From Dermatemys mawii (lineage: Eukaryota > Chordata > Testudines > Dermatemydidae): 64,000 nucleotides of DNA. Every line of letters starts with the position of its first letter. Within the stretch, counting starts at the first letter, position 1. The notes under the pieces were generated by a model. That model worked only from the letters and a program-made list of their open reading frames with translations, did no database searches and was not told where the DNA came from. Made by a program: the position numbers and the translations under genes. Positions 24,905 through 32,416 of this stretch are shown here, in pieces. The stretch covers positions 13,063,830 through 13,127,829 of the forward strand of contig ML677386.1 of assembly GCA_007922305.1 (NCBI GenBank). The letters run 5' to 3'.

Positions 24905-25080
24905 AGAATCAGAGAGGTAGCCCTGTTAGTCTGGAATTGCAGAAGTGACAGAGTCCTGTGGCACCTTAAAGACTAACTAAAGTATTGAAGCATAAGCTTT
25001 CGTGGGCTAATACCCACTTTGTTGTATGCATGCAGTCCGACAAAGTGGGTATTAGCCCACGAAAGCTTATGCTTCAATAT
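24905..25080 (+). mobile_element. 176-bp SINE-like insertion with 10-bp target duplication
   Basis: The 10-base string TTGGAGTACA occurs at 24895-24904 and again at 25081-25090, bracketing the insertion exactly. The body begins with AGAATCAGAGAGGTAGCCCTGTTAGTCTG and includes AGAGTCCTGTGGCACC, a sequence I recall as common in turtle genomes. Its last 98 bases form a perfect hairpin (separate entry). A 10-bp duplication is compatible with retroposition. Family not established. Confidence 0.65.
24983..25079. repeat. Perfect 40-bp inverted repeat (hairpin)
   Basis: The arm 24983-25022 is the exact reverse complement of 25040-25079, with a 17-base loop. It lies at the 3' end of the 176-bp insertion. 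Confidence 0.9.
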
Positions 25081-25090
25081 TTGGAGTACA

Positions 25091-25470
25091 GACTCTCTAA
25101 CGTTCTGTCCTCTCAGCTGTGATGACACAGTCCCTGCCCAGCACCTGTAATGAGAACTGACCCTTCAGACTCCTCCAGAGTTTACACACAAACTCCGTTG
25201 TTAGGCCTTTGCTGCTCCCTCTTTTGATTTTCAGTCCAACATGGAGGTGAGGACAAGTGGTCACACCTTCAAAATGGAGTTTGCAGCTCTGTAAAGATAC
25301 GTACAGAGTTCATAATCTCATGCAGTTCATAAATAGTACAGACAGATCCACAGATCACCACAATGCCCTACTAGATTTCTTCTCCATTTCCTGTTTTCCA
25401 GCTTGTCCTCAAAATCAGTGATTAAATAAATTTTTTTAAGAACTGGCTTTTCTTATTTGTAAGTCCACAT
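25091..25470. other. Unassigned, left of the broken hAT transposase
   Basis: Transposase similarity on the minus strand fades out near 25470. I recognise nothing in the remaining sequence. Confidence 0.3.
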
Positions 25471-25507
25471 GCACAGTCCTTTTTTACAAAATGCACCATT
25501 AAAGTCC

Positions 25508-25515
25508 TTTGTTCC
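25508..25515. repeat. 8-bp target duplication TTTGTTCC of the MITE
   Basis: TTTGTTCC precedes the MITE and is repeated exactly at 25643-25650. Confidence 0.9.
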
Positions 25516-25642
25516 TAGGGTGACCAGGCAGCAAGTATGAAAAATCAGGACGGGGTGGAGGGTGGAGGTAATAGGAGCCTATATAAGAAAAAAACCCTAA
25601 ATTGGGACTGTCCCTATAAAATCAGGACATCTGGTCACCCTA
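25516..25642. mobile_element. hAT-type MITE, 127 bp
   Basis: Terminal inverted repeats TAGGGTGACCAG and CTGGTCACCCTA (12 of 12) bound the element. An exact 8-bp duplication flanks it, which is diagnostic for the hAT superfamily. It has no coding capacity. It is inserted inside the decayed hAT-like transposase. A second right end is at 1-29. Confidence 0.92.
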
Positions 25643-25812
25643 TTTGTTCCGTACGGCTGATGTAAGGTGTACAGGCCAGAATAACAGAGTAATATCTTGC
25701 TAACTTCAGATCTGCCACAATCTTCTGTTTGACTTTTGTTGCCAGTAACTATATGATCTCATTTTGAATTGTCTTTCCAAGATAGTAGGGTGTATACATT
25801 TCTTGGGTGGTG

Positions 25813-25818
25813 ACTCTC
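25813..25818. repeat. 6-bp target duplication ACTCTC of the provirus
   Basis: ACTCTC lies directly before the 5' LTR and again at 32715-32720 directly after the 3' LTR. Six-base duplications are typical of alpha- and betaretroviral integrases. Confidence 0.92.
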
Positions 25819-26116
25819 TGAAGGCCTTGAGCGCTGGCAAACCACGCTCTATAAACTTCTGAACCCTTGTTATCTCTCAAGGTCTAGTAGTAAGCTTAAG
25901 CACTGGAAAATCACAGGCACGCTTGTCCCTCTAGCTGTCCACGAGGTAGCCATGAGGAGAGCTCTTCTTTCACCACCTATCACAATGAAGTAAACAAGCC
26001 TACTTATCACTGTCATACACGCCTTACAGCACGTTTGTACTTAATAAAAGCGGCAAGCTGGGACTTTCCCAGGTCGCCTCCTTCCGCAAGCTGTCTCCGT
26101 CTGTTTCTTCCCGACA
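25819..26116 (+). repeat. 5' LTR
   Basis: 298 bp, starting TGAAGGCC and ending CCCGACA. It differs from the 3' LTR only at 25864 (C here, T at 32462). A TATAAA at 25850-25855 is too near the U3 start to be an obvious promoter, and no other clear TATA box is seen. The polyadenylation signal AATAAA is at 26043-26048, followed by a T/G-rich U5. Confidence 0.95.
26043..26048 (+). promoter_or_regulatory. Polyadenylation signal in 5' LTR
   Basis: AATAAA, repeated at 32641-32646 in the 3' LTR, where it would serve transcript 3' ends. Confidence 0.75.
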
Positions 26117-26118
26117 TC

Positions 26119-26136
26119 TGGTGACCCCGACGTGAT
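26119..26136 (+). promoter_or_regulatory. Primer binding site, tRNA-Trp type
   Basis: TGGTGACCCCGACGTGAT begins two bases after the LTR and starts with TGG, complementary to a tRNA CCA end. This 18-mer is the tRNA-Trp primer site known from avian sarcoma-leukosis viruses. It would prime minus-strand DNA synthesis. Confidence 0.9.
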
Positions 26137-26196
26137 CCAGCCCCTCGGCTCACCGGCTGGCATAGCCTTGGTGCACCTCAGCGTTTACGCTCCCTC

Positions 26197-26202
26197 GTGA
26201 GT
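26197..26202 (+). promoter_or_regulatory. Probable splice donor before gag
   Basis: GTGAGT lies one base before the ATG at 26203 and fits the vertebrate 5' splice consensus. A donor here could make spliced env mRNA. A CAG after a pyrimidine-rich run near 30751-30753 is a candidate acceptor, before the env leader. Not tested. Confidence 0.45.
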
Positions 26203-26222
26203 ATGGGGGGGGGGATTTATCC

Positions 26223-27638
26223 GTGTCTCAAAAGGCTCATGCGAAGGAGCTTTTTACAATCATTAAACAGACGGGCTGTGCTCAGGTCTCACAAAGGAGC
26301 ATAGAAGAGTTAGTGCATCTTCTTGAGTATAAGTGCCCCTGGTACCCAGAGGCAGGCTCCTTGGAGATCGCGGACTGGCAAAAGATAGGGGACAGGCTCT
26401 TTCGAGAGCCTAGGGCAAGTGTTCGCTATCTTCTTCTATGGCAGCACTGTGCAGACGCGGTGGGGCGCTTGCGGGCGGAGGTACCCCCTGCCACGTCTCC
26501 TCTCTCTCCTCCTCCTCCTCCTTCTCTTACCCCTACGGCACCGTGTTTAAAGCCGCTCTCCGATCCTTCTTCTCTTTCCCCTCCTTTGGCTGCAATAGAG
26601 AAACAACCCTTGGAACATGCCCGGCCGCGTCTGGGCTTGGTCCAGAGCGCTCTTCAGCAAGCCTTTCAGTCTGCCCACAGCCCTCTTTTGGAGGAATGGG
26701 CAGGCGAGCCCCCAGTTCTTGCTCCTGTAACATATGGGGTAAACCAGAATGGGGAAGACACAGTTACCTATACCCCCCTGCCCTATTCCGTCATTAAAGA
26801 ACTTAATAAGTCAGTGAGGGAGTCGGGCCTGAGCTCGACATATACAGAAGGGTTGATCGAGAGGATAAGCAATGGGCATCAAATGACCCCCGCGGATTGG
26901 AAACAACTCTTCCGCATGATTCTTTCTCCCGCACAGTACGTTGTGTGGGATAGTGAATTCTGTGCAGCGGCCATAGCCATTTCCACCCCCGACAACATTC
27001 CCGATCAAATTTATGGGGCAGGTCAGTTTTCCACCGGGGAAGAACAAATGCAACTGCCCCCCGATTCCTTTCGTAGAACAGCCATGTGTATCCAGCGCGC
27101 CTTTCGCCGCGTCCCTGTATCAGGGAAGCCCTTAGCGTCCTTTACCAGCATCTGCCAAACTCCTTCTGAGCCCTTTCATCAATTCGTAGACAGACTTAAA
27201 GAGGCAATAGCTCGCCAGATTGATAACCCTGAGGCTCAGACTGAGCTTTTGCGGCGTTTGTCCGCGGAACAAGCTAATGCAGACTGCAAAAAGGTCCTCC
27301 AGTCCGTGATTCATCGAGCGCAGTACACCATAGCGGACATGATTCAGGCCTGCGCGGAAGTAGGTACTCAGACCCATGCCATGGCCATGCTGGCAGGCAC
27401 CTTGCGGGCCGGAGGGAAGCCTCTCGGTACTTGCTTTAACTGCAAGAAGCCAGGTCATTTTCGCCGTGAGTGCAGGGCTCCGGGGGGAGGGGCGCATGCT
27501 GTGACAGGGCAGTGTCTTAATCAGCGCCCCACGAAAAAATGTCCTCGCTGCAATAAGGGGTTCCATTGGGCCAATCAGTGCCGATCAAACCCCCCTCCGG
27601 GAAACTTCCCGACGGGCCCCCCCCGGGCCCAGGAATAA
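26223..27638 (+). CDS. gag: Gag polyprotein (retroviral), start codon uncertain
   Basis: A 471-codon open frame encodes the structural polyprotein. Residues 1-85 look like a matrix domain (CPWYPEAGSLEIADWQKIG). A proline-rich stretch with a PTAP late-domain motif follows at about 90-120. Capsid runs from about 165, with a major homology region near 311-330 (QTPSEPFHQFVDRLKEA). Two CCHC zinc knuckles lie near 403 and 439 (CFNCKKPGHFRREC and CPRCNKGFHWANQC). No in-frame ATG exists near the start. The likely initiator, ATG at 26203 followed by G codons as for a myristoylated Gag, is one base out of frame because the G run is ten long. GTG at 26223 is not a credible natural start. The 3' end overlaps the dUTPase frame. 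Confidence 0.9.
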   Translation: MSQKAHAKELFTIIKQTGCAQVSQRSIEELVHLLEYKCPWYPEAGSLEIADWQKIGDRLFREPRASVRYLLLWQHCADAVGRLRAEVPPATSPLSPPPPPSLTPTAPCLKPLSDPSSLSPPLAAIEKQPLEHARPRLGLVQSALQQAFQSAHSPLLEEWAGEPPVLAPVTYGVNQNGEDTVTYTPLPYSVIKELNKSVRESGLSSTYTEGLIERISNGHQMTPADWKQLFRMILSPAQYVVWDSEFCAAAIAISTPDNIPDQIYGAGQFSTGEEQMQLPPDSFRRTAMCIQRAFRRVPVSGKPLASFTSICQTPSEPFHQFVDRLKEAIARQIDNPEAQTELLRRLSAEQANADCKKVLQSVIHRAQYTIADMIQACAEVGTQTHAMAMLAGTLRAGGKPLGTCFNCKKPGHFRRECRAPGGGAHAVTGQCLNQRPTKKCPRCNKGFHWANQCRSNPPPGNFPTGPPRAQE

Positions 27639-28093
27639 AGATAGGGGCCACCCACAAGTTTCCTCCGCCTGCTACCAAAGGTAGCGCTGGCATTGATTTG
27701 ATCAATACTATGGATATGCAAGCCACCCTTCCAGGGGAAGTCTTGCTGATGCCGAGCCAACTCACCGGCCCCTTGCCGGAAGGCACGGTGGGCATAGTCC
27801 TACCCCGCTCATCTGCCCATAAGCATGCCATCATGGTCATCCCCGGCGTCATTGACTCCGATTACACCGGAATCATTTATGTCCAGATGTGGGGCCAGCT
27901 GCCCCTCACCTTAACTAAAGGTGATACATGGGCGCAGTTACTGATTCTCCCTTTCATACCTCCTAATCAGCCCTCTTCGGCTATTCGCCGTGGAGGCTTC
28001 GGGTCCACGAAATCTTCCGAACCCGTAGCATCATTCCTCCATCCTCAAATCGCCGCTCTTTCGCAGCAGATACAACAGGGGAAGCCACTGTGA
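27566..28093 (+). CDS. dut: dUTPase domain of the pro frame (betaretrovirus-like)
   Basis: The frame is -1 relative to gag and would be reached by frameshifting at 27599-27605, so the first codons are not a real start. All five trimeric dUTPase motifs are present in order: GSAGIDL, PRSS, GVIDSDYTGIIYV (with the catalytic Asp and Tyr), KGDTWAQLLILP and GGFGST. The enzyme hydrolyses dUTP to dUMP and limits uracil in viral DNA. Betaretroviruses carry it N-terminal to protease in the same frame, exactly as here; alpharetroviruses lack it. A TGA at 28091-28093 cuts it from the protease that follows in frame. Confidence 0.92.
   Translation: MGQSVPIKPPSGKLPDGPPPGPGIKIGATHKFPPPATKGSAGIDLINTMDMQATLPGEVLLMPSQLTGPLPEGTVGIVLPRSSAHKHAIMVIPGVIDSDYTGIIYVQMWGQLPLTLTKGDTWAQLLILPFIPPNQPSSAIRRGGFGSTKSSEPVASFLHPQIAALSQQIQQGKPL
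27599..27605 (+). promoter_or_regulatory. -1 ribosomal frameshift slippery site (gag to pro)
   Basis: GGGAAAC sits in the gag frame as G GGA AAC, fitting X XXY YYZ, 31 bases before the gag stop. A very GC-rich GGGCCCC/GGGCCC stretch follows and could fold. The same heptamer is used by MPMV-like betaretroviruses at gag-pro. Confidence 0.8.
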
Positions 28094-28384
28094 AAGTATC
28101 AAATAAACGGTAAGCTTCTTGAGGGACTCCTTGACACAGGGGCAGACATTTCTGTCATTGCCCAGAAATATTGGGACCCTGCATGGCCCTCTAAGGTTGC
28201 CCCCACGGTATGGGGAGTGGGAGGGAGCCAATCCTCTAGTCGTAGTACTCATTGGCTCCCCGTTTGGGACCCAGAGGAAAATCAACAAGTAGCTCAAATT
28301 CGTCCTTGCATCCTCCCGATTCACCTCAATCTTTGGGGCAGGGACCTTCTGGCGCAAGTAGGTGCCACTTTGAATGCACCATGA
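28094..28384 (+). pseudogene. pro: Retroviral aspartic protease, cut off from dUTPase by a stop
   Basis: Directly after the TGA at 28091-28093 the same frame continues for 96 codons to TGA at 28382. It encodes the active-site block LLDTGADISVI (28127-28156) and the C-terminal LWGRDLL block, so the fold is complete at about 95 residues. The enzyme would cleave Gag and Gag-Pol. The stop upstream removes it from the dUTPase-protease fusion, so it would not be made by normal frameshifting. Its end overlaps the pol frame, which is again -1. Confidence 0.9.
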
Positions 28385-30852
28385 CTCAACCTACCACCCT
28401 GCCCCTCACCTGGAAGCCACATCAGATAGTTTGGGTCGAACAATGGCCGCTCCCAATGGAAAAGTTGACCGCCCTGCGCCATTTAGTACAGGACCAACTG
28501 ACCGCTGGTCACCTTGAACCCTCTACTAGCCCGTACAACACACCGGTTTTTGTTATAAGGAAAAAATCTGGCAAGTGGCGTCTATTGCATGACCTTCGAG
28601 AAATTAATCGGATCATTGAACCCATGGGACCACTCCAATGTGGCACGCCCAACCCAAATTTAATCCCACGCGACTTTCAATTGGCCGTAATCAATCTTAA
28701 AGACTGTTTTTTCACGATCCCCTTACAACCCCAAGACAGGCGCTACTTTGCGTTCACAGTCCCTGTGCTTAATAATTCGCGCCCTACAGACAAATATCAA
28801 TGAAAGGTGCTACCCCAGGGCATGCTTAATAGCCCAACACTTTGTCAGTTATATGTAAACACTGCTTTACAACCCTTCCGGGATAAGTATCCAGCGCTGC
28901 TGGTATATCATTACATGGACGACATTCTTATCGCCGGTAAGGAGTTGCCCGCCAATTGGCAGCAATCCCTAACTCAGCTCCTGAATGCTTATGGGCTCCA
29001 GATAGCACCGGATAAAATCCAATTACAAAGTCCCTACTTATATTTGGGTCACAAGCTTTTTTCCTCTTTTTCTATGCCTATTGTCCCCCATCTCCATTTC
29101 CCAAACCCGATTACCTATGTTCAATTACAACAATTTCTGGGGGCCATCAATTGGCTACATCGTTATCATCGCATTACAACAGCCGATCTGCGTCCGCTCT
29201 TTCAGGCACTAACCAAAGGGCGGCACCCCTCTGATCTCATTACTTTATCCCCTGCCCAGCTGTCTATCCTCTCAAAGCTGACTCACGTCTTTGCGGTAAA
29301 GTGGGTAGATCGAGCCGAACGTAACTCTCCACCCATACTTCTTTGCCTTTATGATACCCTACAACCCTGTGCAGTTATTGCTCAAGCCCCTTACGGCAAA
29401 CCCCTCCTTCTCTTGGAATGGCTCTACCTTCCGCACTCACCTTCTACTTCAATCACAACCATGGATAATCTGCTTGCCCAACTTATCATTAAAGGCCGTC
29501 TTCGTTGTCGTGCCCTTATGGCACTCGATCCAGTCAATATTGTTGTCCCACACCCCCTCAAAAAATATGCTGCAGCCACTGCTTTTTCGGATGCTCTCCA
29601 ACTCGCTCTGGCAGGCTATACTGGCTCGATTTCCTATCATTCTTACGCTGATCCCCGCTTGTATTTTGTTCAGCGGATGCCTGTCCAGCTTCTTCCCCTC
29701 CTCTCCCTGCAGCCTCTCCCAGATGCGCTTACTGTTTTCACTGACAGCGGTCCCTCCCATGGCGTTGTCTCTTGGTATTCTGATCGCTGGAATGTGAAAG
29801 TCACTGCCACCTTTTCCTCACCTCAAAGAGCTGAGTTAGCCGCTGTCCTTCTTGCTTTTGTCCTTTTTCCCTCCCAGCCCCTGAATATCATTACGGACAG
29901 TCTTTATGTAGCCAACGTCACCTCCTGCATTTCGGGAAGCTATGTTTCCCCTGTCATAGAATCTGCTCTTTTCCAGCTATTTCTTTCACTTCAGGCCGTA
30001 CTTCATGCTCGAACGCATCGTTTTTTCATTGCCCACATCTGCAGCCATCAACCTCTTCCCGGCTTTCTTATCGAAGGCAATGCCCGTGCTGATGCAGCCT
30101 CCCGGTCATTGTACCCTTGCTCTCTTTCCCCAATTGCAAGTCATGAACTCCACCATCAAAACGCCAAAGCTTTAGCGCAACAATTTTCCATCCCACTCTC
30201 AGACGCCCGCGCCATCGTTCAACAATGTCCCCAATGCTCACAGCATTCCTCTTTTCCCCCGACGGGCGTCAACCCCCGTGGGTTAGGTGCCAACCAACTT
30301 TGGCAAATGGATGTTACTTCTTTCCCTCCCTTTGCCCCCTGGCGTTTCCTACATGTCTCCGTTGATACGTTCTCCGGTTATTTGTGGGTTACACCACAAA
30401 AGGGTAAAAAAGCAAAGCATGTTATTAATCACTGTATTCGCTGTTTCGCTGTCATGGGCGTTCCTAATTCTTTAAAAACTGATAATGGTCCCGCGTATTG
30501 CTCTACCACTTTTGCTGAATTTTGTACCCGATGGAATATCACTCATACGTTTGGTATCCCTTATAATTCCCGCGGCCAAGCCATTGTTGAACGGGCAAAT
30601 CGCACTCTTAAAGTGGCCCTCAATCGTCAAAAGCAAAAAGGGGGAATTCCCTCCTCCTTACCCGATAAAGAAGAATGGCTTGCCTCCGTTTTGTTCACGC
30701 TTAACCATTTAAATTTGTCTAACGACGGCTCTCAGTTTTTGTCTCGTACACAGAAACATTTTCGCCAAACAGAAATTCTGCCGGCACCGCTTGTGACTTA
30801 CCAGCTGCTCCCAAGCCGTACCTGGAGCGATCCAGTACCCCTCATCACTTAG
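28252..30852 (+). pseudogene. pol: Pol: reverse transcriptase, RNase H and integrase, broken by stops
   Basis: The pol frame is -1 to protease and overlaps it to 28384; translation would enter by a second frameshift, so no start is proposed. RT shows LPLTWKPHQIVWVEQWPL, KKSGKWRLLHDLREIN, the LPQGM block and YMDD at 28912-28923. RNase H (about 29720-30110) keeps its acidic residues in TDSG, RAEL, TDSLY and ARADAAS. Integrase has an HHCC zinc site (H at 30151-30156, CPQC near 30227) and a catalytic D, D, E at 30310, 30481 and 30589, with 35 residues between the last two. TGA at 28801-28803 sits in RT just before LPQGM, where class II RTs usually have Trp. TAG at 30850 and TGA at 30895 cut the integrase C-terminal region, which continues in frame toward env. 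Confidence 0.93.
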
Positions 30853-30958
30853 GGTCGAGGTTACGCTGCAGTCTCCACCCCGGCCAGCCCAGTGTGAGTT
30901 CCAGCTCGCTGTGTCCGCCCCTACGTGCATCAGCAACTACCCCAGAATCCGCTCGAGC

Positions 30959-31124
30959 ATGGCATGGCATCGAGAAACCTCGAATCCAATTCCAGATTTC
31001 AATCTCCACATCACGCCGCCGATCACCAAGGTGATCACTGCCCGGCACCGGGGGCAGTGCAACCCCCCGGTGACATGGGGACAGATAAAGAGCCTGGCAC
31101 AACAAGCCGAAAGAGTGATGGAGA
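30959..31124 (+). pseudogene. env: Env leader, N-terminal piece before the gap
   Basis: From ATG 30959 the frame encodes about 55 residues, beginning MAWHRE and including PPVTWGQIKSLAQQAERVM. A WxQLKxL-type block near the start of a long, polar Env leader is a feature of betaretroviral Env and Rec/Rej-like leaders. It overlaps the end of the pol frame. The frame runs into ten N at 31125, so its link with the rest of env is unknown. Confidence 0.6.
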
Positions 31125-31134
31125 NNNNNNNNNN
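31125..31134. other. Assembly gap (10 N) inside env
   Basis: Ten N between a purine-rich end and a run of seven C. The surface-subunit N-terminal half is absent between leader and the next recognisable env sequence, so the true gap is probably longer than ten bases. Confidence 0.95.
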
Positions 31135-32267
31135 CCCCCCCGTCACCCTTAACAGATAATGTTTGGGGCCTTTTAGCCCTCTCGATTAACCAAACCAGTT
31201 TTTGACTGTCTCAAGAGGTGGCGGTGGGACAAATTTTAGGTACGTGCCTCATCCCTATATGTCATGAGGCTTCTGAGGTTGAAGGTGCGACATGGTTCTT
31301 TCAAAGTCTGGGACCCAACACTACCATACGAAATCTAGGCTATAAGGGCTATCATAATTGGGGGGAACAATCCACCTCTCAACCCAAGCAGACTCTACAA
31401 TTACGTACTCCCTATGTAGCCAGTACAAATATCTCATGTGCTTGAATGGCAAATTGTACTTTGATAAGTTGTAAAAGGTTCGGTGGGGAAAGCCTAAACT
31501 GTTCTCACTCAGTCAATGTCTCCTACCTATATAAACACATTAAGCTCCCTCTGGGGTGGTTCTGGACATGTAAAGGGTTAACATTCAATTACATCCCCGC
31601 CAATATTTCAGATGGCACGCTATGCTGTCTTAATCGTTTGGCCGTGGTATTACCCCCAAAGACTCCACTCCACCCCCGTACCTCTCGTTCTGTCGCTCTG
31701 GATGCCTCTTGTGATTCTGAGGTTCACTTGTTCTCGAAAACAGAGTCTGTGGCATTAGCCCTTTCCCTGGTAGGAATCCCAGGATTGGCTACAGGCAATA
31801 GCCTAAATATTAACAAACTTGCCTGTGCTGCAGTTAAAGCTCTTAATGCTACTTCCACCGCTATTGCCTTACTTAATGGGAAACAGGTTAAACTCCGCCA
31901 TGGGGTTCTTCAAAACCGTGCTGCTATAGACTATCTTCTGCTACTGCATCATTTTGGATGTGAAAAGGTAAATGATATGTGTTGCTTTAATATCTCCGAC
32001 CATTCCCACGCTATAGAAAATCAAATTGATGTTATTAAAAACCTCACCGCACAAATTCGTGTCGATCCAGACCCCTTTGCCAGTTGGTGAGATTGGCTAG
32101 CATCTCTGTTCCCCGGATGGGGATGGTTACATGCATTCATTACGTATGGACTGTTGGCATTGGCGCTGTTGATTTTCCTATGCTGCACTGTCCAGTGCAT
32201 CCCCTCTCTGATTAATCTCTGCTTGCGGGGCTGTCCATGGAATCAGAAACATTACCGTTATAAATAA
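31135..32267 (+). pseudogene. env: Env surface (partial) and transmembrane subunits, broken by three stops
   Basis: One frame (coordinate divisible by three) runs from the gap to TAA at 32265-32267. It is interrupted by TGA at 31203, 31443 and 32088. The surface part has several N-glycosylation sites and cysteines. A weak RTSR marks the region where a subunit cleavage site is expected; no canonical RxKR is seen. The transmembrane subunit has a hydrophobic fusion segment (about 31760-31800) lying internally between cysteines, a heptad-rich helix, LQNRAAIDYLLL, and a CX6CC (31959-31985). A membrane anchor near 32120-32190 and a short tail follow. An internal fusion loop plus CX6CC resembles the avian alpharetrovirus type of transmembrane protein. 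Confidence 0.88.
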
Positions 32268-32316
32268 AAACCTGAAGGAAGGGATGAAAGCTCGAGCGCT
32301 GGCAAACCACGCTCTA
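32210..32316 (+). repeat. Diverged duplicate of env end, purine tract and U3 start
   Basis: CTTGCG..GCTGTCCATGG and GAAGGAAGGGATGAAAG, ending in GAGCGCTGGCAAACCACGCTCTAT, recur at about 32343-32444 with a 127-133 base offset. The second copy runs into the true 3' LTR. The first copy is therefore a truncated extra U3 start behind an extra purine-rich tract. Confidence 0.8.
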
Positions 32317-32400
32317 TGGGCCTTTATCCCTCCCCCATCAAATCCCCGCTTGCGAAATTGTCCATAGTATCAGCAATATTATAACCATATGTACTTGAGA

Positions 32401-32416
32401 AAAACAAAGGGGGAGA
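32401..32416 (+). promoter_or_regulatory. Polypurine tract
   Basis: AAAACAAAGGGGGAGA directly precedes the 3' LTR, as expected for the plus-strand primer. One C interrupts it; the uninterrupted core is 32406-32416. Confidence 0.88.

Larger units (their letters stand above)
25471..25818 (-). pseudogene. hAT-like transposase, DUF4371-type middle piece
   Basis: Minus-strand translation right next to the 5' LTR gives YYLGKTIQNEII, then KVKQKIVADLKLARYYSVI and, across the MITE at 25516-25642, TEQ followed by MVHFVKK. These are the DUF4371-type blocks of ZMYM1-like hAT transposases, usually YLS..IQNELI, I..I..A.YFSII.DET..S..EQ and VRYV. The frame joins to 32721-33643 if the provirus and one target copy are ignored. 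In-frame stops are present. Only about 110 codons remain here and the C-terminal hAT dimerisation region is missing. Confidence 0.75.

Noticed and set aside
25850..25855. TATAAA as the LTR promoter
   Set aside because: It is only about 30 bases into U3, which would leave almost no upstream enhancer sequence; not supported as the TATA box.
26223..26225. GTG as the natural gag start
   Set aside because: Retroviral Gag starts at ATG; the GTG is only the first start-like codon in the open frame, and the upstream ATG is better placed but out of frame.
26438..26797. 119-codon frame overlapping gag
   Set aside because: Alternate-frame shadow over the proline-rich region; serine-rich low complexity.
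27132..27566. 144-codon minus-strand frame inside gag
   Set aside because: Antisense shadow of gag; the sense strand has capsid and zinc-knuckle motifs.
29351..29797. 148-codon plus frame and 103-codon minus frame over pol
   Set aside because: Shadows of the pol frame, which carries RT and RNase H motifs here.
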